DNA of 64,000 nucleotides from Chromatiales bacterium (GTDB taxonomy: Bacteria; Pseudomonadota; Gammaproteobacteria; JAGRGH01): assembly GCA_020445605.1 (NCBI GenBank), contig JAGRGH010000027.1, forward strand, positions 61,717 to 125,716, read 5' to 3'. The notes under the pieces are model-generated. The model saw nothing but the letters and a program-made list of their open reading frames with translations. It was not told the origin of the DNA and ran no database searches. Numbering within the stretch: the stretch's first letter is position 1; each line of letters opens with the position of its first letter. Below are positions 55,000-63,865 of this stretch, one piece after another. The position numbers and the translations under genes are program-made.

Positions 55000-55274
55000 G
55001 CTGGACGCTCGCCACGACCGCGGGCTTCGACCGCCGTGCGCGCAAGTTTCTGAGCCGGCACCCGGATCTCCGCCCCCACCTGGCCGAAACACTTGAAAAG
55101 CTCAGCGCTGACCCTTTCGATCCCAGCCTGCGGCTCCACCCACTTTCGGGAAAACTGCGTGGCCTACAGGCCATCCGCCTGACCTACAGCTACCGAATCA
55201 CACTCACGCTGCAAATACTCGAACATGAGATTCTGCTGCTCGACATCGGCAGTCATGACGATGTGTATGGCTAG
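54996..55274 (+). CDS. RelE/YafQ-family toxin
   Basis: This 92-residue protein has the RelE/ParE fold. The motifs LHPLSGKLRGLQAIRLTYSYRI and ILLLDIGSHDDVYG match the mRNA-interferase toxins of the RelE/YafQ group, which cut mRNA at the ribosome during stress. The start overlaps the antitoxin stop (ATGA), typical of a pair. The type I restriction gene follows 94 bp later, so the pair may help keep the island. Confidence 0.85.
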   Translation: MSWTLATTAGFDRRARKFLSRHPDLRPHLAETLEKLSADPFDPSLRLHPLSGKLRGLQAIRLTYSYRITLTLQILEHEILLLDIGSHDDVYG

Positions 55275-55368
55275 CTCAGTGTTGGCACCCAAGCCCGCGG
55301 CGATGGGCTAACATTCCTGCACCACAAACGGTCGCCAGGGGAACGCGGCACCCGCCTCGCCTAGAAGA

Positions 55369-58173
55369 ATGACCAATCCGGAAGCGGACGCCAGAGAAAT
55401 CATCGACAAGCTGCTGGGGCAGGCCGGCTGGCAGGTGCAGGACGCCTCGGAAGCCAACATCCATGCCAAACGCGGCGTCGCGGTCCGCGAGTTCCCGCTC
55501 AAGTCGGGCCATGGCTTCGCCGACTACCTGCTCTATCTCGACGGCGCCGCGGCCGGCGTGATCGAAGCGAAAAAGGCCGGCGTCACCCTCAGCGGTGTCG
55601 AGGTACAGGCCGCCCGATACACCGCCGGCCTGCCGGATGCCCTGCCGGCCTGGGGCCGTCCGCTGCCGTTCGCGTATCAATCCACGGGCGTGGAAACGCG
55701 CTTCACCAGCGCGCTGGACCCACAGCCCCGCGCGCGCGGCCTGTTCGCGTTTCACCGCCCCGAGCTGTTGGCCGAATGGCTGGGCAGCAATGGCACTGGC
55801 ATTCGCGATGCGGCCGGACCGCCGCCCGGTTTTCTCGCCCGACTTCAGCGGATGCCGGCACTGGAAACCGCCGGGCTCTGGCCCGCGCAGGTCACGGCCA
55901 TCGAGAACCTCGAACAATCCCTGAAGGAAAACCGCCCCCGCGCCCTCATCCAGATGGCCACCGGCTCGGGCAAGACCTTCACCGCCATCTCGTTCATCTA
56001 CCGGCTCATCAAGTTCGCCGGTCCGCGGCGCGTGTTGTTTCTGGTCGACCGCGGCAACCTCGGTGATCAAACGCTCAAGGAATTCCAGCAATACGCCTCG
56101 CCCTACAACAACTTCAAGTTCACCGAGGAATACATCGTCCAGCGCCTCTCCAGCAACACGCTGGACACCACCGCGCGCGTCTGCATCTGCACCATTCAGC
56201 GCATGTTCTCCATGCTCAAGGGCAAAGACCTGCCGGAAGAACTGGACGAGGAATCGGTGGACCAGCTCGGCGGCCTGTTCAAGCAGCCCGAGCCCATCGA
56301 ATACAACCCGAGCATTCCAATCGAGAGCTTCGACATCATCGTCACCGACGAATGCCACCGCTCCATCTACAAGCTCTGGGCGCAGGTGCTGGAATACTTC
56401 GACGCCTACCTCATCGGCCTCACCGCCACGCCCAGCAAGCAGACCTTCGGCTTCTTCAACCAGAACCTGGTGATGGAATACAACCACGAAATGGCCGTTG
56501 CCGACGGCGTCAACGTCAACTACGACGTCTACCGCATCCGCACCGCCATCACCGAACAAGGCTCCAAGGTCGAGTCCGGCTACGCCGTGCAGGTCATGGA
56601 GCGCGATACGCGTAAAAAGCGCTGGGAACAGCTCGACGACGACTTCAGCTACGACCCCAACCAGCTCGACCGCGACGTGGTCGCCCCGGACCAGATCCGC
56701 AAGATCATCCAGACCTATCGCGACAAGCTGTTCACCGAAATCTTCCCCGGCCGCGAGTGGGTGCCCAAGACCCTCATCTTCGCCAAGGACGACGCCCACG
56801 CCGAAAACATCGTCGAAATCGTGCGCGAGGAATTCGGCAAGGGCAACGACTTCGCCCAGAAGATCACTTACCGCACCACCGGCGCGAAACCCAAAGACCT
56901 CATCAACGAATTCCGCACCAGCCCCATGCCCAGAGTCGCCGTCACGGTGGACATGATCGCCACCGGCACCGACATCAAGGCGGTGGAAGTCGTCATGTTC
57001 ATGCGCGCCGTCAAATCCCGCGCCTTCTTCGAGCAGATGAAAGGCCGCGGCGTGCGCGTCATCAAGCCCGACGACCTGCAAAGCGTCACCCCCGATGCCA
57101 AGGCCAAGGACCACTTCGTCATCGTCGATGCCGTCGGCGTCTGCGAGCAGGACAAGACCGACTCCCGCCCCATGGAGCAGAAGCCCACCGTAAGCTTCGA
57201 AAAGCTCATGCAGGCCGTCGCCTTCGGCAACACCGAAGACGACGTGCTCTCGTCGCTTGCCGGAAGATTGGCCCGCATGGAACACCGCATGAGCGCGGAG
57301 GACGACCAGCAAATCCGCGCCCTCTCCGGCGGCCTGAGCGTCAAGCAGCTCAGCCACCGCATCATCGCCGCCCTCGACCCGGACCGCCACATCGAACAGG
57401 CCAAGGTGGACTTGGGGCTAGCCCCCGGCGACGACCAGCCCATCCCGGAACCTGCCCTGGCCGCCGCCCGGCACAAGGTCATCCAGGAAGCCATCAAACC
57501 CTTCTACGACGACAAGCTACGCAAAGCCATCGACGAAATAAAAAGGAATAACGAAGTCGTCATCGACACCGTCAGCGCCGACCAAGTCCTCGAAGCCGGC
57601 TTCTCGCAGGACGCCCTCGATCGCGCCCGCGGCATGGTCCAGTCCTTCGAGCAGTTCATTGCCGACAACAAGGACGAAATCACCGCCCTGCAGGTGCTCT
57701 ACAGCCGGCCCTACCGCCACCGCCTCACCTTCGAGGCCGTGAAGGAGCTCGCAGACCGGATCGAAAAGCCGCCTTATCTCTGGAACGAGTCGCAACTGTG
57801 GAACGCCTACGCCGCGCTCGAAAAGAGCAAGGTCAAAGGCGCCTCCGGCCGCCGCATCCTGACGGACCTCGTCTCACTGGTGCGCTTCGCCATCCACCAG
57901 GACAACGAACTCATCCCGTTTCCCGAGCGCGTCAATGCCAATTTCAAGTCGTGGCTGGCGAGTCAGGAAGGCAGCGGTAAGAGATTCACCGAGGAGCAGC
58001 GGCGATGGTTGGAAATGATCCGCGACCACATCGCGGCGAATCTGGGCATTGAGCCGGACGACTTCAACTACGCGCCGTTCGTCCAAGCAGGCGGCCTCGG
58101 CAAAGTGCATCAATTGTTCGGTGACAAGCTGAGCGCGATGATTGAAGAATTGAACGAGACGTTGGCGGCATGA
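55369..58173 (+). CDS. hsdR: Type I restriction subunit HsdR (EcoEI-like)
   Basis: This 934-residue protein has an N-terminal HsdR nuclease domain (HAKRGVAVREFPLKSGHGFADYLLY, about residues 28-65), a helicase with Walker A ATGSGKT (about 196-202), the motif TDECHRS (about 325-331), TATPSKQTFGF and a C-terminal EcoEI_R region. It cuts DNA after translocation, guided by HsdS and HsdM. It overlaps hsdS by 4 bp. The order R-S-(ATPase)-M differs from the common R-M-S order. Confidence 0.92.
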   Translation: MTNPEADAREIIDKLLGQAGWQVQDASEANIHAKRGVAVREFPLKSGHGFADYLLYLDGAAAGVIEAKKAGVTLSGVEVQAARYTAGLPDALPAWGRPLPFAYQSTGVETRFTSALDPQPRARGLFAFHRPELLAEWLGSNGTGIRDAAGPPPGFLARLQRMPALETAGLWPAQVTAIENLEQSLKENRPRALIQMATGSGKTFTAISFIYRLIKFAGPRRVLFLVDRGNLGDQTLKEFQQYASPYNNFKFTEEYIVQRLSSNTLDTTARVCICTIQRMFSMLKGKDLPEELDEESVDQLGGLFKQPEPIEYNPSIPIESFDIIVTDECHRSIYKLWAQVLEYFDAYLIGLTATPSKQTFGFFNQNLVMEYNHEMAVADGVNVNYDVYRIRTAITEQGSKVESGYAVQVMERDTRKKRWEQLDDDFSYDPNQLDRDVVAPDQIRKIIQTYRDKLFTEIFPGREWVPKTLIFAKDDAHAENIVEIVREEFGKGNDFAQKITYRTTGAKPKDLINEFRTSPMPRVAVTVDMIATGTDIKAVEVVMFMRAVKSRAFFEQMKGRGVRVIKPDDLQSVTPDAKAKDHFVIVDAVGVCEQDKTDSRPMEQKPTVSFEKLMQAVAFGNTEDDVLSSLAGRLARMEHRMSAEDDQQIRALSGGLSVKQLSHRIIAALDPDRHIEQAKVDLGLAPGDDQPIPEPALAAARHKVIQEAIKPFYDDKLRKAIDEIKRNNEVVIDTVSADQVLEAGFSQDALDRARGMVQSFEQFIADNKDEITALQVLYSRPYRHRLTFEAVKELADRIEKPPYLWNESQLWNAYAALEKSKVKGASGRRILTDLVSLVRFAIHQDNELIPFPERVNANFKSWLASQEGSGKRFTEEQRRWLEMIRDHIAANLGIEPDDFNYAPFVQAGGLGKVHQLFGDKLSAMIEELNETLAA

Positions 58174-59576
58174 GCATGGAAGCGACGACAAACTGGGAGC
58201 TTGTGAAGCTCAAAGACCTGTGTGAGCGAATCACGAAGGGTAGTACGCCGACCAGCTACGGATACCAATACACAACAGAAGGCATCCGTTTTATAAAGGC
58301 CGAGAATATCGACAGCGACGGCATCGCATCCAGTACGACAAACTATATCGATTCCGATACGCACCAATTCTTGAAAAGATCGATACTGAAGGATCGCGAT
58401 ATTTTGTTTTCAATCGCCGGGACGATAGGACGCGTAGGTTTATTGCGCCCCTTGGATTTGCCAGCTAATACGAACCAAGCGCTCGCAATAGTCCGGTTGA
58501 AAGAGGGCGCGCTTGATCACAAGTATCTCTTTCACTACCTGAGATCCGACGCAATCCAGAAGACGGCACTAAAGCAGATTGTCGGAGTAGGTCGCGCCAA
58601 TTTGTCGCTTGAAAACATCGGTGATTTCGAAATTCCCGTCGCGCCCCTCGACCAACAAAAACGCATCGTCGCGGAAATCGAAAAGCAATTCTCCCGCCTC
58701 GACGAAGCCGTCGCCAACCTCAAGCGCGTCAAGGCCAACCTCAAGCGCTACAAAGCCGCCGTCCTCAAAACCGCCGTCGAAGGCCGCCTCGTCGAAACCG
58801 AAGCCGAGATTGCGCGACGTGAAGGCCGCAGCTATGAAACCGGCGAACAACTCCTGCAACGCATCCTCGAAACCCGCCGCAGCCAGGGGCAAGGCAAGGG
58901 CAAATACAAAGAACCCGTCGCGCCCGACACCGCCGACCTGCCCGAATTGCCGGAGGGTTGGGTGTGGGCGTCCGTGGGGCAGTTGGGCGCAGTGAAGGGT
59001 GGAAAGAGACTGCCGGCAGGCCACACGTATGCGGAAGGAAGAACGTCATATCCGTACATCCGGGTTACGGACTTTGAAGGCCACGGTGTGAGGACTTCAG
59101 AGCTACAGTACTTGAAAGAGGAAACACAAAAAGAGATCGCGCGTTACACGATCACGTCTGACGATATTTACATCTCGATTGCGGGTTCCATCGGCTTAGT
59201 GGGGCGAGTTCCGGAACACCTTAACGGAGCAAATCTCACCGAGAATGCAGCGAAGATTACCGAGTTAGTTCACGACGCTCCAATGTATCTCGTCTACTGG
59301 CTGTCTTCTCCCACCGGTATTGTCCGCATATCAGAATCGACAATCGCAACAACACAAGCAAAGCTGGCGCTGTTCAGAATTGAACTAATCCCGGTTCCGT
59401 TGCCACCTTTGGCTGAACAACACCGCATTGTCTCCGAAATCGACCACCTGCTCTCCGTCACCTGCGAAGCCGAAGGCGAATTTGAGGCCACGCTCAAGCG
59501 GACGCAGGTATTGCGGAACTCGATTTTGGGTCGTGCATTTTCACGGCAAGACACAGGGCCCTTGGTAAGGATTTGA
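58170..59576 (+). CDS. hsdS: Type I restriction specificity subunit HsdS
   Basis: This 468-residue protein has two target-recognition regions and two conserved helical spacers. The first recognition region is about residues 5-160 (NWELVKLKDLCERITKGSTP), followed by the coiled-coil LDQQKRIVAEIEKQFSRLDEAV. The second begins near 255 and ends with PLPPLAEQHRIVSEIDHLLS. The recognition regions are A/T-richer than the spacers, as expected for exchanged cassettes. The ATPase gene starts 4 bp after its stop. Confidence 0.93.
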   Translation: MSMEATTNWELVKLKDLCERITKGSTPTSYGYQYTTEGIRFIKAENIDSDGIASSTTNYIDSDTHQFLKRSILKDRDILFSIAGTIGRVGLLRPLDLPANTNQALAIVRLKEGALDHKYLFHYLRSDAIQKTALKQIVGVGRANLSLENIGDFEIPVAPLDQQKRIVAEIEKQFSRLDEAVANLKRVKANLKRYKAAVLKTAVEGRLVETEAEIARREGRSYETGEQLLQRILETRRSQGQGKGKYKEPVAPDTADLPELPEGWVWASVGQLGAVKGGKRLPAGHTYAEGRTSYPYIRVTDFEGHGVRTSELQYLKEETQKEIARYTITSDDIYISIAGSIGLVGRVPEHLNGANLTENAAKITELVHDAPMYLVYWLSSPTGIVRISESTIATTQAKLALFRIELIPVPLPPLAEQHRIVSEIDHLLSVTCEAEGEFEATLKRTQVLRNSILGRAFSRQDTGPLVRI

Positions 59577-59580
59577 CGCT

Positions 59581-61296
59581 ATGGAAATTGTCTCATTCTC
59601 TGTCTCCAATTACCGCAGCATCACCAGCGCCTACAAACTTCCAATTCGGCGCCCAACAGTGTTGATTGGGCCGAACAATGAGGGGAAGTCAAATATCCTT
59701 CGCGCGCTGGTAGCTTCGTTGCAATTCTTGGCGTCACTTGGTGGTGTACGACTGCGACAGGACCGAATTACTTCAGTCGTTCGATCCCGCGACATATTCG
59801 ATTGGGGCCGAGACTTTCCTATGTCGCACCAAAGCAAATCACCCGATGGGGAAACCGTTTTTGAACTTGAGTTTCGTCTTTCAGGGCCGGAGATTGAAGA
59901 GTTCCGGACTGAAGTAAAGAGCAACCTGAACGGCACGCTCCCAATTCAATTACGGTTCGGTGCAGGGGAATCAAAGCTGATTGTGCTGAAGCAGGGAAAG
60001 GGTGGCACAACCTTAACCAGCAAGGCACAAGTCATTGCCAGATTCGTCGCTCGGCACATCAACATTGCCTACATTCCTGCGGTGCGAACAGCGACTGCGG
60101 CCACGCAGATCGTTAATGACCTTGTGGATCGAGAACTATTGCAAATTGAAACTCAGGCTGCCTATGCGGCTGCGCTGGAGGCACTAGCAGACTTGCAGAA
60201 ACCAGTGCTGGAGCAGATTGCTGCAAGCATAAAAGCGACTCTCAAGGAATTTCTTCCCAACGTTAAGGATGTAACAGTTCAAATCGCCCAAGACGCTCGA
60301 TACCGAGCACTGCGAAGGACTTGTGAAATTGTCATCGATGATGGGACAGCAACGGCCTTGGATAAGAAGGGTGATGGAGTTCAAAGTCTAGCCGCATTGA
60401 GCTTGATGAAACATGCGTCGCATTCAAGCGGATCTGGACGTCAGTTGGTACTCGCGATTGAGGAACCTGAATCGCACCTTCATCCACGCGGAATTCATCA
60501 ACTAAGACAAGTTCTCGACGACCTAAGTGAACAACACCAGGTTATCTTGACTACGCACTGCCCTCTCTTTGTGGATCGTACTAACCTCAAGTCGAATATC
60601 TTGGTTAACAACAAAAAGGCCAGCCCCGCCAAGACCGTTGAGGAGCTTAGGAATACCCTTGGAGTACGAGCATCCGACAATCTGCGAAACGCGGAAATCG
60701 CTTTGGTAGTCGAGGGAGAAGAAGATCGCCGGGCGCTCGCGGCCCTCTTGCCTGTCGGTTCAAAGCGAATCGGCACCGCACTTCAAACAGGGTTCATCGC
60801 AATCGATACCTTGGGGGGTGGCACCAATCTCAGCTACAAGTTGAGCCAACTTAGGGAAACGTTGTGCAACTGTCATTCGTTTCTTGACCATGACAAAGCC
60901 GGCTTGACCGCCTTCGATAAAGCCCTAAACGAAGGGCTGTCAACGCCAGCGGATGTGACACATGTTATCTGCCCAGGACTAGATGAATCGGAGTTCGAAG
61001 ATATGCTGGACGAGAGCATTTACTCCGAATTCATCAGGAACAAATATGGCGCGTCGCTTGCGTCTCCGAAATCCAAGGGGAAGAAGAAATGGTCCGATCG
61101 TGTTAGGGCTGCCTTTGAACACCAAGGCAAGGTCTGGAGTTCCAAGGTCGAGGGCCAAATCAAGAACGATATTGCCGATCTGGTTGCTGCGAATCCTGGC
61201 AAGGCACTAAATGTCCATAAACGGGGCGCATTCGACGGACTAGTCGTTGCGCTCGAGGCGAAACTGGACCAGATCGAGCATGGAAAGAAGGCATGA
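59581..61296 (+). CDS. OLD-like AAA ATPase with TOPRIM nuclease domain
   Basis: This 571-residue protein has Walker A GPNNEGKSNIL (about residues 30-40), Walker B LVLAIEEPESHLHP (about 288-301) and a C-terminal TOPRIM domain with ALVVEGEEDRRALAALL (about 374-390) and FLDHDKAG (about 433-440). This is the OLD-family ATPase/endonuclease layout also found in phage-defence genes such as Gabija GajA. Its DNA is clearly A/T-richer than the flanks, which suggests recent transfer. It overlaps the broken hsdM by 4 bp and lies between hsdS and hsdM. Confidence 0.88.
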   Translation: MEIVSFSVSNYRSITSAYKLPIRRPTVLIGPNNEGKSNILRALVASLQFLASLGGVRLRQDRITSVVRSRDIFDWGRDFPMSHQSKSPDGETVFELEFRLSGPEIEEFRTEVKSNLNGTLPIQLRFGAGESKLIVLKQGKGGTTLTSKAQVIARFVARHINIAYIPAVRTATAATQIVNDLVDRELLQIETQAAYAAALEALADLQKPVLEQIAASIKATLKEFLPNVKDVTVQIAQDARYRALRRTCEIVIDDGTATALDKKGDGVQSLAALSLMKHASHSSGSGRQLVLAIEEPESHLHPRGIHQLRQVLDDLSEQHQVILTTHCPLFVDRTNLKSNILVNNKKASPAKTVEELRNTLGVRASDNLRNAEIALVVEGEEDRRALAALLPVGSKRIGTALQTGFIAIDTLGGGTNLSYKLSQLRETLCNCHSFLDHDKAGLTAFDKALNEGLSTPADVTHVICPGLDESEFEDMLDESIYSEFIRNKYGASLASPKSKGKKKWSDRVRAAFEHQGKVWSSKVEGQIKNDIADLVAANPGKALNVHKRGAFDGLVVALEAKLDQIEHGKKA

Positions 61297-61715
61297 ATAC
61301 CGCAAGCATCGTCCAAAAACTCTGGAACTACTGCAACGTCCTGCGCGACGACGGCATGTCGTATGGCGACTACGTCGAGCAGCTCACTTATCTGCTGTTC
61401 CTCAAGATGGCCGACGAGCGCACCAGGGCGCCGTACAACCAGAAGAGCCCGGTGCCGGAACAGTACGGCTGGCCGAGCCTCATCAAGAAGGACGGCGACG
61501 AGCTTTTCGATCAGTTTTCAGGCTCGCGCTGTCCTGTGCTCGCACGAAAACCCAGCCCTCGGCTCCTGCCTCGGGCGTTCGGCGGAACCGAAGTCCACTG
61601 GACTTCGGTCTTTTTCCGCCTCACCCACCACGCCCTTGAGGCGCTGGGCAACCAGAAGGGCCTGCTCGGGCTGATCTTCAACAAGTCGCAGAGCATTTTC
61701 CAGACCACAGCGTGA
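61293..61715 (+). pseudogene. Broken type I methyltransferase (HsdM) N-terminal copy
   Basis: The first 75 codons match the N-terminus of HsdM (SIVQKLWNYCNVLRDDGMSY, YVEQLTYLLFLKMADERT), nearly identical to 63875-64000. The frame then crosses about 100 bp of unrelated hairpin-bearing DNA, picks up an HsdM-like piece (HHALEALGNQKGLLGLIFNK) and stops at 61715. The whole methyltransferase catalytic domain is missing. The start overlaps the ATPase stop by 4 bp, as expected of the original hsdM position. Confidence 0.85.
61581..61620. repeat. Long hairpin inside the broken hsdM
   Basis: GGCGGAA / TTCCGCC enclose the perfect stem ACCGAAGTCC / GGACTTCGGT with a 3-base loop. The tight stem is followed by a run of T inside the outer arm. 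It lies in the segment that interrupts HsdM homology and may be part of a small inserted palindromic element or a terminator. Confidence 0.7.
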
Positions 61716-62140
61716 TTATTCATTGCTCGCAGAAACTGGCTGCCAGGCTGGCCGGCGTTTCGCCGACTCCGCTGGAAGAAGCCAGCCCGCTCGGCAGTTG
61801 GCACGGTCACCTGTTTACCCTCGATCGCCGCCTCTCCCTCCTGCGCGAAACCGAGGCTCAGGTGGACGCCAACCTCCAGCGCGCCGAGCGCCTGCGCCAA
61901 TCCATCCTGAGCCGGGCCTTTTCCGGGGCGTCGGGTTACGCTGCGCTAACCCGACCTACGCAAAGCGCCTTTTCCGGGGAGTCGGGTTACGCTGCGCTAA
62001 CCCGACCTACGGGGGGTGGCGAAAGAACTTTGTCGGGTTACGCTCCGCTAACCCGACCTACGCGAGATTGTCCGGCGGGCGAAACCGACTGGCCCATGGT
62101 CGCCGAGCCCCGCGACGACTACGTCGCGGGCGAATCGTAG
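61712..62140 (+). pseudogene. Remnant of a second hsdS, 3' end
   Basis: After a GTG overlapping the broken hsdM stop, a frame of 142 codons contains GSWHGHLFTLDRRLSLLRET and NLQRAERLRQSILSRAFSG. These match the C-terminal helix of an HsdS subunit but lack both target-recognition regions. From about 61930 the frame runs through three REP palindromes and has no further homology. It is probably a leftover of a deleted or duplicated restriction locus. Confidence 0.75.
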
Positions 62141-62166
62141 GTCGGGTTAGCGGAGCGTAACCCGAC
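61930..62166. repeat. REP palindromes upstream of the RAYT gene (four copies)
   Basis: The 31-bp unit GTCGGGTTACGC-TGCGC-TAACCCGACCTACG, a stem-loop with a GTCGGG arm, occurs directly at 61930-61960, 61981-62011 and 62032-62062, and inverted at 62136-62166. The third and fourth have CTCCG or its complement at the loop. The last ends 11 bp before the RAYT start codon. This is the expected arrangement of REPs recognised by a RAYT. Confidence 0.9.
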
Positions 62167-62177
62167 AACAATCCCCC

Positions 62178-62714
62178 ATGCGCTACCGACGCGCGTTCGC
62201 TCCCGGCGGTTCGTTCTTCTTCACGCTTGTGACCGAGGGACGGCGCCCGCTGCTGCAATCGGCGGACGCGGTTGCCACCCTGCGGCAGGCGTTCCGGGCG
62301 GTGCGCTTGTCCCGGCCGTTCGGGATGGATGCGGTCGTGGTGCTGCCGGATCATCTGCACTGCATCTGGTCGCTGCCGGAAGGTGATCACGATTTCGCGA
62401 CCCGCTGGCGTCTGATCAAGACGTGGTTCACCAAACATTGCGATCCGGCGTTTCGCTCGCACCCCGATGCGTCCCGGCAGGCCAGAGGGGAACAGGCGGT
62501 GTGGCAGCATCGCTATTGGGAGCATCGGTTGCGGGATGAAGGCGATTACGCCCGGCACGTGGATTACATCCAATTCAATCCGGTGAAGCACGGTTACGTG
62601 GCCGCCGCGTGGGATTGGCCGTATTCCAGTTTCCGCCGGCATGTGAAAGCCGGTGTTTACCCGGCGGATTGGGGCGCGGGTGGGGTGGATTTGGCAGGGG
62701 TGGGCGGTGAGTGA
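62178..62714 (+). mobile_element. REP-associated tyrosine transposase (RAYT)
   Basis: This 178-residue protein has the Y1/IS200-type fold of TnpA-REP. The metal-binding HUH motif is LPDHLHCIW (His59, His61), and the catalytic Tyr is in HVDYIQFNPVKHGY (near residue 130). RAYTs are domesticated single-copy transposases that cut and move REP palindromes. Six REP copies flank the gene at both ends. It stands inside the interrupted hsd locus. Confidence 0.92.
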
Positions 62715-62723
62715 AGGGTTTTT

Positions 62724-62794
62724 GTCGGGTTACCGACCTACGGGGGCGAGGCGTAAGAACTCCGTCGGGTTACGCTGCGCTAACCCGACCTACG
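62724..62794. repeat. REP palindromes downstream of the RAYT gene (two copies)
   Basis: A complete unit lies at 62764-62794 and is identical to the first two upstream copies. A shortened unit at 62724-62742 keeps GTCGGGTTA and CCGACCTACG but lost its loop. The shortened copy suggests excision or deletion by the transposase or slippage. Confidence 0.88.
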
Positions 62795-62859
62795 GGTTGG
62801 GGCGGTTGTTCATTCTCATAATGGGTGTTATCGTTCCTATTATGGGTTCGATCGAAACG

Positions 62860-63465
62860 ATGAGCAAGACGAGTCCCGGGCTGGGCGACGCCCTGTTTTC
62901 CAAGACCCAGCGGCAGGTGCTGGCACTCCTGTTCGGGAATCCCGAACGGACGTTCTACGCGAACGAAATCGTCCGCTTCGCCGGCGTTGGAATCGGGTCC
63001 GTCCAGCGCGAGCTGGAAAAGCTCACCACAGTCGGCCTGCTGAGCGTGACGCGGATCGGCAATCAGAAGCACTACCAGGCCAATCGCGCGGCACCGATCT
63101 TCGAAGAGCTGCGCGGCATCGTGCAGAAGACCTTCGGTCTGGCGGACGTGCTGCGTGCGGCGCTCGCGGACCTGGCCGAGCGGGTTTCGGTGGCGTTCGT
63201 GTACGGTTCCGTGGCGAAGGCTAGTGACACGGCGAGCAGCGATATCGATCTCCTGGTGATTTCGCCAAGCCTCAGCTACACGGAACTGGTGGCACGATTG
63301 GCCGAGACAGAGGCGATGCTCGGTAGAACCGTGAGTCCCACGCTCTACACACCTGCCGACTTCGCACTCAAGCGGACGGACGGGAATGCGTTTGTGCGCA
63401 GGGTGCTGGAGCAGCCGAAGATTTTTCTGATCGGTACGGAAGATGACCTCGACCAAGCTGGATAA
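62860..63465 (+). CDS. Winged-helix nucleotidyltransferase (MNT-like antitoxin)
   Basis: This 201-residue protein has an N-terminal winged helix (FYANEIVRFAGVGIGSVQRE, about residues 26-45) and a C-terminal minimal nucleotidyltransferase with VAFVYGSVAKASDTASSDIDLLVI (GS-X-AR-like loop and DxD). Nucleotidyltransferases paired with HEPN proteins are known antitoxins that modify the toxin. Starts at 62821 and 62842 are possible; 62860 is preferred because the ATAATGGGT / ATTATGGGT boxes at about 62818-62848 look like promoter or operator elements. The HEPN gene overlaps by 23 bp. Confidence 0.8.
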   Translation: MSKTSPGLGDALFSKTQRQVLALLFGNPERTFYANEIVRFAGVGIGSVQRELEKLTTVGLLSVTRIGNQKHYQANRAAPIFEELRGIVQKTFGLADVLRAALADLAERVSVAFVYGSVAKASDTASSDIDLLVISPSLSYTELVARLAETEAMLGRTVSPTLYTPADFALKRTDGNAFVRRVLEQPKIFLIGTEDDLDQAG

Positions 63466-63865
63466 CCTGGTCAAGACGCGGCAGCTGAAAAGCGAACCGG
63501 GCGACCAGCGGGAGTTTGATGGTCTGGTTCGCTCGGCGAAGGCGCGTCTGGCCGATGCGCGAAACCCGGCGCTGTCCATCGAGAGTCGGTTCGATCTGGC
63601 CTACAACGCGGCCCATGCCTTTGCGCTGGCGGCTCTGCGCTGGCATGGCTACCGTTCGGACAAGCGCTACCTGGTGTTTCAGTGTCTGGCGCATACACTC
63701 GGGCTTGGGCCCGAGATCTGGCGCGTGCTCACGCTCTGCCATGAGCGACGCAACCGGGCCGAGTACGAGGGGCAGATGGAAGTCGACGAGCAACTGGTGA
63801 GCGACCTGCTCGCGGCGACGGATCGCCTGGCGGTTGAAGTGGATGCCCTGGGGCCAATGAAGTGA
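63443..63865 (+). CDS. HEPN-domain protein (probable toxin partner)
   Basis: This 140-residue helical protein has a HEPN fold with SRFDLAYNAAHAFALAALRW and a C-terminal RRNRAEYEG motif. Typical HEPN RNases have an R-X4-6-H motif; here the expected His position is Tyr or Glu, so activity as an RNase is uncertain. It is encoded with a 23-bp overlap after the nucleotidyltransferase. The stop overlaps the GTG of the following hsdM, which ties the pair to the restriction locus. Confidence 0.78.
   Translation: MTSTKLDNLVKTRQLKSEPGDQREFDGLVRSAKARLADARNPALSIESRFDLAYNAAHAFALAALRWHGYRSDKRYLVFQCLAHTLGLGPEIWRVLTLCHERRNRAEYEGQMEVDEQLVSDLLAATDRLAVEVDALGPMK

Noticed and set aside
55276..57390. A minus-strand open frame of about 700 codons opposite hsdR
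   Set aside because: The plus strand encodes a full HsdR with all motifs. The opposite frame has low-complexity Asp/Val/Gly-rich sequence typical of shadow frames.
61930..62166. CRISPR-like array
   Set aside because: The repeated unit is a palindrome next to a RAYT and spacing between units is irregular. No cas genes are present, so these are REPs.
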